Positions 26,697 to 35,673 of a stretch of 64,000 nt of DNA are shown piece after piece (the stretch's first letter is position 1; each line of letters begins with the position of its first letter). This DNA is from CALGYY01 sp963678485. Lineage in GTDB: Bacteria > Bacteroidota > Bacteroidia > Bacteroidales > CAIWKO01. Made by a program: the position numbers and the translations under genes. The stretch spans positions 4,092,001 to 4,156,000 of the forward strand of contig OY782882.1 in assembly GCA_963678485.1 (NCBI GenBank), read 5' to 3'. Below the pieces are notes generated by a model. That model was not told the origin of the DNA. It searched no databases and saw nothing but the letters and a program-made list of their open reading frames with translations.

Positions 26697-28613
26697 ATGA
26701 AAAGATTATTTATCTCAATGCAGTTGATTATTATGGCAACAGTATCGTTGTTTGCACAAGGGAATCAGGGCTCGAAGGTGCCAGATTATTCCATGACCGA
26801 GCGTAAGGATATTCCTGTAGCATATACATGGAAACTTGAGGATATGTACGCAAACATGGATGTGTGGAAAACAGATAAACAGCGCCTTGTTGATATGGCA
26901 TCAAGAATTGATGTCCTTGGTAAAGACTGGACAGCAGATGCTACAAAGATGCTGGCATTTCTGAAACTCTCCGATGATATTTCCATGCTTGGTGAAAAGC
27001 TCTATTGCTATGTTTCACTACAGAGCACCGGAGACCTCAGCAATACCGAGTATCTCGGATTGAAAGGTGAAATGGGAGCCTTTTTCGTTGATTTAGGTTC
27101 ACGTCTTTCTTTTGTTAATGAAGACATCTTAAAATTAGGTCAGGAAAAATTCTCTGCATATCTTAAGCAGGAGCCGGGTTTGAAAACCTATGCTTTTGGC
27201 ATTGAGCAGGTACTTCGGGTGAAAGATCATATTCTTCCTTCCAATGAGCAGAAAATTGTTTCGCTTAGTGGATTGTTTTCCGGTGCGGCTGGTGAAGCAG
27301 CAAATGTGCTCAGCAATGTAGAACTTCCTGCACCTGATGTTACGCTTACCGATGGCACCAAAGTTACTTTGAATGTTGCCAATTACATGAAATATCGTGG
27401 TTCCAAGGTTGCCGCTGATCGCAGCATTGTGATGCATGCTTTCTGGAACAATTACAAAAAGTTTGAAAATACTTTTGCCGCATTACTGAATGGTGAAATC
27501 AAAGCTCATTACTTCGCTGCCACTGTTGCAAAATATCCTACCTGTCTGCAAGCCTCTCTGGATGCAAACAATATCGATACTAAAGTCTACACTCAATTGA
27601 TTGCTTCTGTGAATGCACATTTGAGTTCGCTGCACCGCTATCTTAAACTGAAGCAACAATTACTGGGTTTGCAGAAATACAGTTATGATGATATTTATGC
27701 TTCGGCTGTGAAATCAGTAAATAAGGTATACACCTACGATGAAGCTGTTGCGCTTATCGAAGAAGCAATGAAACCTTTGGGTGATGATTATGTAAATGTT
27801 CTGAAGAGAGGATTTAGCGAACGTTGGGTGGATATCTATCCTAATAAAAGCAAAGAAAGTGGTGCTTTCAGCATGGGTGTATATGGTGTGCATCCGTATG
27901 TAAAAATGAACTATGACGGGGAATACAATGCTGTAAGTACATTAGCTCACGAATTGGGTCACTCCATGCATTCATATTATTCAAGCAAGACTCAGCCTTA
28001 TGCAACGAATGATTATGCTACTTTCCTTGCTGAGATTGCATCGACCTTTAATGAGAATATGCTCATGCATCAATTGCTGAAAACCGAGACCGATGATATG
28101 TACAAGTTATTTATCCTCGATCGTTATTTGGATGGCGTACGCGGCACTATCTTCCGTCAGACTTTATTTGCTGAATTTGAATTAGCCATGCATACGCGTG
28201 TTGAAGAAGGTCAAACACTGACCGCTGATTGGCTGGATGCAAAATATCTTGAACTGACCCGCAAATATTATGGTGATGATTTAGGTGTATGCAAGGTAGA
28301 TGATTACATTCAACAAGAGTGGAGTTATATTCCTCATTTTTACATGAACTATTATGTTTACCAATATGCAACCGGATTGATTGCATCAATGGCATTAAGC
28401 GAAAAGGTACTATCTGGTGATGTTGCCGCACGCGACAAGTATATTACTTTCCTTTCAGCAGGAAGTAGTGATTATCCATTGAATATTCTGAAGAATGCAG
28501 GAGTTGATATGACCACCTCTACCTCCACAGATGCGGCATTCCAGAATTTCGACAATCTGGTATCAGAAATGGAAAAGATCGTGGAGCGTTTGAAGAAAGC
28601 AGGAAAATTGTAA
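26697..28613 (+). CDS. Oligoendopeptidase F-like M3 metallopeptidase, exported
   Basis: 638 residues from the ATG at 26697, which yields a signal peptide (cut near LFAQ); an ATG six codons upstream is possible. The zinc site HELGH (His418, Glu419, His422) and the third ligand Glu about 28 residues on (FLAEIASTFNE) are intact, as in PepF of the M3 family. PepF cleaves peptides of about 7-17 residues. The export signal is unusual for PepF, which is cytoplasmic in Gram-positives, but secreted M3 members are found in Bacteroidota, so a periplasmic role in peptide breakdown is likely. Confidence 0.92.
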   Translation: MKRLFISMQLIIMATVSLFAQGNQGSKVPDYSMTERKDIPVAYTWKLEDMYANMDVWKTDKQRLVDMASRIDVLGKDWTADATKMLAFLKLSDDISMLGEKLYCYVSLQSTGDLSNTEYLGLKGEMGAFFVDLGSRLSFVNEDILKLGQEKFSAYLKQEPGLKTYAFGIEQVLRVKDHILPSNEQKIVSLSGLFSGAAGEAANVLSNVELPAPDVTLTDGTKVTLNVANYMKYRGSKVAADRSIVMHAFWNNYKKFENTFAALLNGEIKAHYFAATVAKYPTCLQASLDANNIDTKVYTQLIASVNAHLSSLHRYLKLKQQLLGLQKYSYDDIYASAVKSVNKVYTYDEAVALIEEAMKPLGDDYVNVLKRGFSERWVDIYPNKSKESGAFSMGVYGVHPYVKMNYDGEYNAVSTLAHELGHSMHSYYSSKTQPYATNDYATFLAEIASTFNENMLMHQLLKTETDDMYKLFILDRYLDGVRGTIFRQTLFAEFELAMHTRVEEGQTLTADWLDAKYLELTRKYYGDDLGVCKVDDYIQQEWSYIPHFYMNYYVYQYATGLIASMALSEKVLSGDVAARDKYITFLSAGSSDYPLNILKNAGVDMTTSTSTDAAFQNFDNLVSEMEKIVERLKKAGKL

Positions 28614-28636
28614 GATGTTATTTGTATTGATGACGG

Positions 28637-28662
28637 GCCGCCCGAGAGGGCGGCTCTTTTTT
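28637..28662 (+). terminator. Rho-independent terminator of the M3 peptidase gene
   Basis: Stem GCCGCCC/GGGCGGC (28637-28654) with a GAGA tetraloop, followed by TCTTTTTTT. It ends exactly where the 46-bp tandem array begins. Confidence 0.9.
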
Positions 28663-29300
28663 TCTCTCTCATTTCGTATCTCTCTCCTCTGTTCTTTGAT
28701 CTGTCTTTTCTCTCTCATTTCGTATTTCGCTATTCTGTTCTCTGATCTGTCCTTTCTCTCTCATTTCGTATCTCGCTACTCTGTTCTCTAATCTGTCCTT
28801 TCTCTCTCATTTCGTATCTCGCTACTCTGTTCTCTGATCTGTCTTTTCTCTCTAATCTCGTATCTCGCTACTCTGTTCTCTGATCTGTCTTTTCTCTCTC
28901 ATTTCGTATCTCGCTCCTCTGTTCTCTGATCTGTCTTTTCTCTCTCATTTCGTATCTCGCTACTCTGTTCTCTGATCTGTCTTTTCTCTCTCATTTCGTA
29001 TCTCGCTATTCTGTTCTCTGATCTGTCCATTCTCTCTCATTTCGTATTTCGCTAATCTGTTCTCTGATCTGTCCTTTCTCTCTAATCTCGTATTTCGCTA
29101 CTCTGTTCTCTGATCTGTCCTTTCTCTCTCATCTCGTATCTCGCTACTCTGTTCTCTGATCTGTCTTTTCTCTCTCATTTCGTATCTCGCTACTCTGTTC
29201 TCTGATCTGTCTTTTCTCTCTCATTTCGTATCTCGCTACTCTGTTCTCTGATCTGTCTTTTCTCTCTCATTTCGTATCTCGCTATTCTGTTCTCTAATCT
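28663..29300 (+). repeat. 46-bp tandem repeat array, about 14 units
   Basis: Units begin with TCTCTCTCAT every 46 bases from 28663 to 29261, each continuing TTCGTATCTCGC, CTCTGTTCTCTGATCTGTC. Point variants are scattered (e.g. TAATCTCG for CATTTCG in units 5 and 10). There is no spacer between units, hence it is not a CRISPR. One strand is pyrimidine-rich throughout. The array ends in a diverged unit that runs into an inverted copy at 29308. Confidence 0.95.
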
Positions 29301-29307
29301 AATTTTT

Positions 29308-29442
29308 AAATCAGAGAACAGAAAAACGAAATTAGAGATACGAGATGTGCAAGGAAGAAAGGCAGAATAGGCTTTTATGTTTGTTGCCGTGATTAGGCTA
29401 ATAAATCAGAGAACAGAGAAACGAAATTAGAGATACGAGATG
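29308..29442 (-). repeat. Two inverted copies of the array unit
   Basis: Related 40-base copies in opposite orientation lie at 29308-29347 and 29403-29442 (AAATCAGAGAACAG to ATACGAGATG). The first forms a hairpin with the last forward unit: TTCTGTTCTCT near 29284-29294 pairs with AGAGAACAGAA at 29313-29323. Between the copies are 55 bases with no recognised feature. The second copy ends 18 bases from the stop of the four-helix-bundle gene. Confidence 0.85.
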
Positions 29443-29460
29443 TCCTGCAACGGAGTTTTT

Positions 29461-29835
29461 TTACCTAAGATTCTCTTGATCTCTGTTTTTTACTGCAGTA
29501 TTGACACTGGCAACAAAAATTGCAATCAATTCATTGTTCTCCGCAATGCTCTTCTCAAAGGTTCTATTCGGGGTTATTAGATTGGCCTTTTGTAAAATTT
29601 GAAGGCAAATATGGGTTTCTCTTAACTCTTTTAGAACCACTTTGATTTTGTGGATGAAGTCATTTCTTGATTCACTGCTCTGACTTTCAGCAAAGTTAAG
29701 TGATACAGCTGTGCCGGATCTTACAAGTTGACCTGAAAGGTGATTGCCCGCTTTGGTAGGCTTAATCTTTTCTGAGAGTTCAATAATTCCTACGGAAAAG
29801 CTGATAAGCCTCTCCTCTGTTTTTTGTTTTTCCAT
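29461..29835 (-). CDS. Four-helix-bundle protein (23S rRNA IVS / S23 family)
   Basis: 124 residues. The pattern SGQLVRSGTAVSLNFAE (about 49-65) followed by DFIHKIKVVLKELRET is the signature of the four-helix-bundle family that includes proteins coded in 23S rRNA intervening sequences and the Avd protein of diversity-generating retroelements. No rRNA gene or reverse transcriptase is in the window. The gene is framed by the 46-bp repeat: inverted copies after its stop, forward units 53 bases before its start. A second family member is at 39571. Function unknown; members of known structure form pentameric, basic bundles that may bind nucleic acid. Confidence 0.88.
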   Translation of the reverse strand: MEKQKTEERLISFSVGIIELSEKIKPTKAGNHLSGQLVRSGTAVSLNFAESQSSESRNDFIHKIKVVLKELRETHICLQILQKANLITPNRTFEKSIAENNELIAIFVASVNTAVKNRDQENLR

Positions 29836-29888
29836 GATTTTGTTTTTTGTTTTGTTTTCATTTTTTTTCTCTGTGCTTTTCTGTCTTT

Positions 29889-30021
29889 TCTCTCTAATCT
29901 CGTATCTCGCTTCTCTGTTCTCTGATCTGTCTTTTCTCTCTCATTTCGTATCTCGCTATTCTGTTCTCTAATCTAATTTTTAAATCAGAGAACAGAAAAA
30001 CGAAATTAGAGATACGAGATG
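29889..30021 (+). repeat. Right flank: two forward units and one inverted unit
   Basis: Forward units start at 29889 and 29935, and the inverted unit spans 29982-30021. The stretch 29931-30022 is a direct copy of 29257-29348 (about 92 bases, identical by eye), i.e. the array terminus appears on both sides of the four-helix-bundle gene. Confidence 0.9.
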
Positions 30022-30049
30022 TCAGTACTCCAATTACCAGTGATTAGCC

Positions 30050-31318
30050 CTACTCCGTAATTACCCGAACCTCAGTCCGGCGGTTCTTTGCTTTGTTGGC
30101 ATCGGTGGTATTCTCCACCAGCGGCATTTTCTCCCCATAGCCCTTGGCAAGCACCCGGTTGGATGCGATACCTTTGTCGGTGAGGTATTTTTTTACTGCG
30201 TCAGCGCGACGTTGAGATAAAACCATATTATGTGAATCATCACCATCACTATCTGTATGGCCGGCGAGTTCAACTTTCATATTTGGATCAGATTTCAGGC
30301 TATTGTATAATTGATCCAGCGCAGGATAAGAGGCAGGTTTGAGATCCCATTTATCGGTATCAAAGTAAACATTTTCCAGTGTGTAAGTGCGGATATAGTC
30401 TTCAACCACTTTTATGCGGACCATGCAGTCGAACTCAGAAAGTTTTGAGTCGAGAGGTAATTCAAGTTTTAGATTGAAGCTTTTTCCAAATTTCTCAACC
30501 ACCACGTCATAGGTTTTATGCTGCTCTACGTAAGTGTTGCATTTGCCTTCAATATCGGTTTCTCCCGTATACAGCACAGTTCCGTTTAGTTTTAGTTTTA
30601 TCACTGCAGTGCCTTCTGCAACGCCAATGTCATCGGTTACAATGAAATTTACTTTACATTTACCGGCATTGGGGTCGTTTGTATTTTGTGTGGCTGCAGC
30701 ACCCAACGAAATTTCGAAAATGGTTTTATCGGCCAGCGGAACAGTAAGTGTAGAGCCATAGTCATTACCCCCGGATTTTGTTTTTAATGATACAATGAGC
30801 CCTTGCTTCAGCATCACAACCACCTCCCCAGCAGCATTACTGGTGTAATCTCCAATCTTCTCACCGCTTGCTTTGAATAAGCTTATAAGTTGTCCTGCCA
30901 ATGGCACATTATCCTTGCCTTTCAACGCAACTTTAACTTCACAGTTCTTTGTTCCGGCTGGAACCACAGCACTTTGGCCCTGATCCGTAAGAATCTTGCA
31001 CGTTGTACTGAAATATGCAGCTGTAGCATCGGTGCTTATTGGTACATCGAAATACCAGTCCTGCCCACTCTCAACGAAGAATACCGAATAGGTGACGCCT
31101 CTTTTTAGTTTCGTCTTAAAATCCCCATTAGCATCAGTTTTCCCTGCTGCAGCAACGGTTTTGTCCGGATTAAATACTTGCAGACTTTTCAATGCAATCA
31201 CCTTGTCAGACTTATCTTTAAGTTTGATTGTTGTGAGAATATACTCGTCATTAACACCGACCTGAGCACTCAGGGCAAAGGAGACCATAATCAGGAAAAA
31301 GCTGAAGAATGTTTTCAT
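30050..31318 (-). CDS. OmpA-family outer-membrane/peptidoglycan-binding protein
   Basis: 422 residues from the ATG at 31318, where a signal peptide (cut after ALSAQ) begins; the longer frame to 31396 has no signal and overlaps the upstream gene. Two or three Ig-like/Cna-B-like beta domains (about 25-310, LKDKSDKVIALKS; GKDNVPLAGQL; EGTAVIKLKLNG) precede an OmpA C-terminal domain (about 320-422) with VYFDTDKWDL, GHTDSDGDD, LSQRRADAVKKYL and NRRTEVRV. It should link the outer membrane to peptidoglycan. It is downstream of the GT39-like gene in the same direction. Confidence 0.9.
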   Translation of the reverse strand: MKTFFSFFLIMVSFALSAQVGVNDEYILTTIKLKDKSDKVIALKSLQVFNPDKTVAAAGKTDANGDFKTKLKRGVTYSVFFVESGQDWYFDVPISTDATAAYFSTTCKILTDQGQSAVVPAGTKNCEVKVALKGKDNVPLAGQLISLFKASGEKIGDYTSNAAGEVVVMLKQGLIVSLKTKSGGNDYGSTLTVPLADKTIFEISLGAAATQNTNDPNAGKCKVNFIVTDDIGVAEGTAVIKLKLNGTVLYTGETDIEGKCNTYVEQHKTYDVVVEKFGKSFNLKLELPLDSKLSEFDCMVRIKVVEDYIRTYTLENVYFDTDKWDLKPASYPALDQLYNSLKSDPNMKVELAGHTDSDGDDSHNMVLSQRRADAVKKYLTDKGIASNRVLAKGYGEKMPLVENTTDANKAKNRRTEVRVITE

Positions 31319-31385
31319 AATGAAGTATTTTTTCTGGGTTAAAGATACGAAAACAGCGGTTGACGTAAAATACAAACGATAATAT

Positions 31386-32885
31386 TTAATTAACATTACT
31401 GGGCAGGCTGAATTTTGTGGGGCTATTTACTTTAGTAAATTGTGTTATATTATATATGCCCGGAATGTGAATTGTACTTTTTGTCGAATAGTTGGATTTG
31501 AGTTCATTGCCAACGATGTCTGCGCCGAAAGCAAAGGATGATTCACAATCAAGATATATGATTTTATCACAGTGATCAAGCACATCTGAAGGCACCATTT
31601 GCAAACTATTCACTGCATAGATATGGTCATTAAGTAGCAATTCTTTGGTATGTGAATAATCTGCAAATGCAATGTTGTTATAATGGTAACAGAATTCTAA
31701 TGAAGAGTAATCAGGGCTAATAATTACTGCATCTTTGGTTTGTCGTAAACTCTTAATTTTTTCAACAACATCTTTAATATTACGATTATTAGAAGGGGCA
31801 GGATCAAAAAATAAACACATTACCAAAAGGGGAACAATGGCCAAGGTCGTTGCAAGGATTTTCTTTAATGGCAATAATTCGAAAAAACCTGTAAGGACAA
31901 GATAAAGTGCTGGTGATGTAAAAAGGAGATAGCGATCGAGAAAGATGGGGATAAAAAAAGATATTGCAAACATTCCAATCCAAGGGATTAAAAAAAATAG
32001 TAAAACAATAATCCATGCTTTATGATTTCTAAGATTGACAATGAATTCGCGATATTTCTTGTTGATGATTATAATCAATAGACCTATGCCTCCAACAGCA
32101 ATAAACGCTAAAGTAACCCAACGTGAATTCAGAAATCGGTTTATATTACCGTAAAGTTCGCTCCATTGTGGTGGTCTTACCCAAGTACCTCCGGACGATA
32201 CGATGAAACGATTATAAGCGATAATTATATTGGGAATGTATGCGATAATGAGAAGTGCAAAAGATAGTAGTACGGACTTCCAAAAATATTTCCGCCAGGG
32301 AAAGGCAACAAGAATGAATAACTGAACTAATACAGGAATCCAACCGAAATAATGGGAATACACGAGAAGGATATTGTTTAGAAGCAACCAGACAAAGGTA
32401 ATTTTCTTTTCAGGAGAACCCGTTATCGAAAGCAATAGGTAAATATTCCAAATTGAAAGAAGAACAAACAAAGGGTACACTCTTGCTTCGTGCGAAAAAT
32501 ATATCTGCATCGTAGATATGGTAAATACACTTGTTGCCAAAATCGCAGCACGTTGGGACAAGAATTTTGCTCCGGTATAAAATAAAATACCAGCAGCCAT
32601 TGAACTAAAGATAACTGAAGGTAAACGAACAGACAATGTATTGATGCCGAAAAGTTTGATCCAGTAATGGAGAATAATAAAGTGGAGTGGAGGATTGTTC
32701 TCTGTTTTGAGCATATTAAATAGCGAACTTAAATCATGTTGTGCCCACCATATACTAAATGGTTCATCCATGGCAACATCGTTCCTATTAATGAACAATA
32801 AGCGCAGTATAAGGTTTACTACAATAAAAAGAATTACACCAATAATCCACTGTTTTTTTGTGAATGTTGGTGTCGCTATTTTCAT
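31386..32885 (-). CDS. GT39-like membrane glycosyltransferase (ArnT/PMT superfamily)
   Basis: 499 residues with about eleven hydrophobic segments. The motif MDEPFSIWW (Asp40-Glu41) in the first loop is the catalytic-site pattern of GT-C enzymes, and the early NPPLHFIILHYW motif resembles that of the dolichyl/undecaprenyl-phosphate mannose- or arabinose-transferases (GT39/GT83). It should move a sugar from a polyprenyl phosphate to a lipid or protein in the periplasm. The C-terminal ~110 residues form a soluble periplasmic domain. Substrate unknown. Confidence 0.83.
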   Translation of the reverse strand: MKIATPTFTKKQWIIGVILFIVVNLILRLLFINRNDVAMDEPFSIWWAQHDLSSLFNMLKTENNPPLHFIILHYWIKLFGINTLSVRLPSVIFSSMAAGILFYTGAKFLSQRAAILATSVFTISTMQIYFSHEARVYPLFVLLSIWNIYLLLSITGSPEKKITFVWLLLNNILLVYSHYFGWIPVLVQLFILVAFPWRKYFWKSVLLSFALLIIAYIPNIIIAYNRFIVSSGGTWVRPPQWSELYGNINRFLNSRWVTLAFIAVGGIGLLIIIINKKYREFIVNLRNHKAWIIVLLFFLIPWIGMFAISFFIPIFLDRYLLFTSPALYLVLTGFFELLPLKKILATTLAIVPLLVMCLFFDPAPSNNRNIKDVVEKIKSLRQTKDAVIISPDYSSLEFCYHYNNIAFADYSHTKELLLNDHIYAVNSLQMVPSDVLDHCDKIIYLDCESSFAFGADIVGNELKSNYSTKSTIHIPGIYNITQFTKVNSPTKFSLPSNVN

Positions 32886-32930
32886 TCTTCGATTTTGGCT
32901 AAAATTATTGATAGAGATAGTCTTTAGAGT

Positions 32931-34400
32931 TTACTCAACAACTATTTTTTGCACCCAGCGATTTCCTTCTGAAAGTGTCTCAAGAAAATACATGCCTCTA
33001 GACAATTGAGAAATATCAATACTTATATTGTCATTGCTGCCATTATTTTTTAGCTGTTGAATACAGATTCCTTGAATATTATATATTTTGATTAGGATAT
33101 CTGTGTGGGGTGTGTCAGAAAAGTATAACTGGATTGCATCATGTGCAGGATTTGGGTATACCTGCATTATTGAAGCATCGTGCATTGATGGACTATTATC
33201 GATGCCAATAGTATAAATGCATGTTGTATCAGAACTATAATTGGGGCGCATTTTAATAACATAAAGGTTCGTGTTAGACGGACCCATTTCTGTGGTGGTG
33301 CCAAGAATTAAGTATCCATCATCAGAAGTTTGAAATGCATTATAAGCCATCTCATCTCCAAGTGATCCCAGGGTACTTCCAAATTTATGATTATTCCATT
33401 CACCCATAATATTGATGGTAATATCGTTTCCACCACTTCCTGCACCATCAGTATAACCGCTAATAATATATTGTAAAGAATCGTTTAGTTCTACATGATT
33501 GGCGACGTCATTTCCAGGTCCAATATTCCAGAATTCAGGCATTTTCCAGACGAAATTCATATTCGAATCAATGCGCATTAACCAAACATCTTTGTTTATT
33601 GCACCATAACTGCGAGTATAGCCTACAAACACGAAGCCTTTATCAGGTAAGGCTTTGAATGAATTAATCTGATCATCCAAAGTGTCTCCATAGAAATGCG
33701 ACCATAATGTATCGCCCAGAGAATTGTACTTGATTACCCAGCCATCCGATCCGCCTTTTCCAAAACTCCTGGTATTGGCTGAAACCCAGTAATTGCTGTC
33801 GGCGGACAAATCGCAGTCGACAGCAAAATCAAGACTGTCGCCACCTAAAGTCCGCGTCCAGACTGTATCTCCAATGGCGCTGAATTTTGCTATATAGATG
33901 TCAGCATCTCCTTGACCATAGCTGTATGTCTTGCCCACCACCAGATAGCCTGAATCTGGCGTATTCATTATTGCTTCACCAAAGTCCCAATCGGTGCCAC
34001 CCAGCTGTTGTTCCCATTGAACCTCTCCAAGTGAGTCGGTCTTTAATATCATAAGATCATAACCTTGCAGCGCTGAACGGTAGGTGTAGCCTGCAATTAC
34101 GAATCCTTTGTCGGGAGTCCGTTTGAAATCATTTCCCCACCGCAAGGTAGTATCAGCAATACGCTTTTCCCAACGGATGATTCCCAGACTGTCAGTTCTT
34201 ATCAAATGAATACTGGTGTTTCCAACGATTCCGTTTTCATTCGCCAGAAAAATGTATCCGTGATCCTCAAGTTGAATAACACCCCGGCCTTCGTTATATA
34301 CGCTCTCACCGTAGGTGCGCTGCCATTTCAATGGAAGCTGTGCGGTAACGCTGGCAAGACCAATAAAAAGTCCTATTATAGATATTGTCAGACGTTTCAT
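32931..34400 (-). CDS. Secreted beta-propeller-like protein with T9SS domain
   Basis: 489 residues from 34400, where a signal peptide (cut near VTAQ) begins; in-frame 34433 is less likely. The body repeats a ~48-residue unit with GDTVWTRTLGG-like and DxGYLVVGKTYS-like segments, as in secreted Bacteroidota propellers. A type A sorting domain closes the protein (VYPNPAHDAIQLYF to KIVVE). It heads the envelope-protein run 37246-32931 with the next two genes by close spacing (2 bases before the barrel gene). Confidence 0.83.
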   Translation of the reverse strand: MKRLTISIIGLFIGLASVTAQLPLKWQRTYGESVYNEGRGVIQLEDHGYIFLANENGIVGNTSIHLIRTDSLGIIRWEKRIADTTLRWGNDFKRTPDKGFVIAGYTYRSALQGYDLMILKTDSLGEVQWEQQLGGTDWDFGEAIMNTPDSGYLVVGKTYSYGQGDADIYIAKFSAIGDTVWTRTLGGDSLDFAVDCDLSADSNYWVSANTRSFGKGGSDGWVIKYNSLGDTLWSHFYGDTLDDQINSFKALPDKGFVFVGYTRSYGAINKDVWLMRIDSNMNFVWKMPEFWNIGPGNDVANHVELNDSLQYIISGYTDGAGSGGNDITINIMGEWNNHKFGSTLGSLGDEMAYNAFQTSDDGYLILGTTTEMGPSNTNLYVIKMRPNYSSDTTCIYTIGIDNSPSMHDASIMQVYPNPAHDAIQLYFSDTPHTDILIKIYNIQGICIQQLKNNGSNDNISIDISQLSRGMYFLETLSEGNRWVQKIVVE

Positions 34401-34401
34401 A

Positions 34402-35673
34402 TTATAGTTTTTGATATAAAGTGAATACGCCACTCAAGCCTGCTGCTCCGCTGGGACTGATGATAGAGTTTAAGGTTGACGTACCAAGTTGAATAAAGGT
34501 GTGTTGTTTTAGCTGAAGACTCAGGTTTAATCCTGCATTCCAGCTGCCGTAGCCTCCATAGGTAATAACTGGATATATTCCTATATAAGATTTTTTTACG
34601 AAGATGCGATAGCCCGGACTGAACGAAAGAAATGGTCGGTAGACTGAGAAAAACTTATGCTTTGCTTCAGCGGTCACTGAAAAGTGAGTGTCGCCAATGT
34701 GATAGGTATAAATCATATCAATTTCCATGGGCAATTTTGTTACATAGGTAGCCTGATTGTCGCTACCAATCAACTCTTGAGCGATGCTATCTCCAAAATT
34801 CGAACTAAACATCGGTTGATCAAGATTGAAAATATCGGCATCGTAACCGTCGAATTTGATGGTGGTGTCGCGCGTAAAATTTTCCGGTGATTGATCCCAG
34901 CGAATGTATCCCAGATTGGTAAGTCGGAATTGAAATTCATGGTTTTTAAGATCAGTATAATTATAGCTGAATTCCATTACCCCGCCATAACCGTTGAATG
35001 AGCCGAAACTAGTGCGATTGCTGTCGGTCTTTTTAACGTCCATATCCATGTCCAGCGCAACATATTCTCCATTTTTTTGAGTGAATAAGGAGGCTTTGTT
35101 AACATCAATTCTAAGATTGTTTTGCCCAATATTAAAACCGAAACCCCATCCTAACTGATGTATACCCTTTTTTGCTTTGTACACTTTGAAAACTCCGGCT
35201 TTCACTTGCTGGTACGACAATACATTCAATTGCATATTGTCGAATTTAACAAATTGGTCGCTGTAAGGTTCATTGCCAAAGAAAACCAAATCAAAGAAAC
35301 TTTTTTTGAACGACAGTTCAGCTAATGAATGTTCTTCTATGCCTATATAGTAGCCAAAATTATCTTTATATGTTGTTGGTGCAAAGAAATAATATAATCC
35401 GGCATCCAGGCTGTAGCCTGCGGTATTTCTTTTATCCAGACGATTGCTTATACGTGTTCTCAGGTTGTCCGATAGATAAGAACCTTTATAAAACTGACCT
35501 ATGAATTCATTGGTGAGTGTGGATGCATTGAGATCAAAAGAGGTTGAGAAAAATAGATGATGCGTTCCTTTATCGAAGGCAGGGATACTGTCGTGTTGCG
35601 CCATTAGCGGCGAAAACAGCATGTTTACGCAAAGTAATATTGTAAGTACAGCTAATTTTTTACTCCACCACAT
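34402..35673 (-). CDS. Outer-membrane beta-barrel protein (DUF5723-like)
   Basis: 423 residues with signal peptide (cut near PLMAQ). The mature part is a run of amphipathic strands (GYSLDAGLYYFFAPT; FGYYIGIEEHSLAEL; SVTAEAKHKFFSVY) ending in FTLYQKL. The overall form matches Bacteroidota barrels of the DUF5723 group; that assignment is from memory of the family, without a search. It overlaps the following upstream lipoprotein gene by 14 bases, so they are co-expressed. Confidence 0.7.
   Translation of the reverse strand: MWWSKKLAVLTILLCVNMLFSPLMAQHDSIPAFDKGTHHLFFSTSFDLNASTLTNEFIGQFYKGSYLSDNLRTRISNRLDKRNTAGYSLDAGLYYFFAPTTYKDNFGYYIGIEEHSLAELSFKKSFFDLVFFGNEPYSDQFVKFDNMQLNVLSYQQVKAGVFKVYKAKKGIHQLGWGFGFNIGQNNLRIDVNKASLFTQKNGEYVALDMDMDVKKTDSNRTSFGSFNGYGGVMEFSYNYTDLKNHEFQFRLTNLGYIRWDQSPENFTRDTTIKFDGYDADIFNLDQPMFSSNFGDSIAQELIGSDNQATYVTKLPMEIDMIYTYHIGDTHFSVTAEAKHKFFSVYRPFLSFSPGYRIFVKKSYIGIYPVITYGGYGSWNAGLNLSLQLKQHTFIQLGTSTLNSIISPSGAAGLSGVFTLYQKL

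Noticed and set aside
28663..29300. 46-bp array as a CRISPR
   Set aside because: Units are contiguous with no unique spacers, and no cas genes are near.
29744..29971. Phe/Ser-rich 75-codon frame over the right 46-bp flank
   Set aside because: It is a translation of the pyrimidine-rich repeat.
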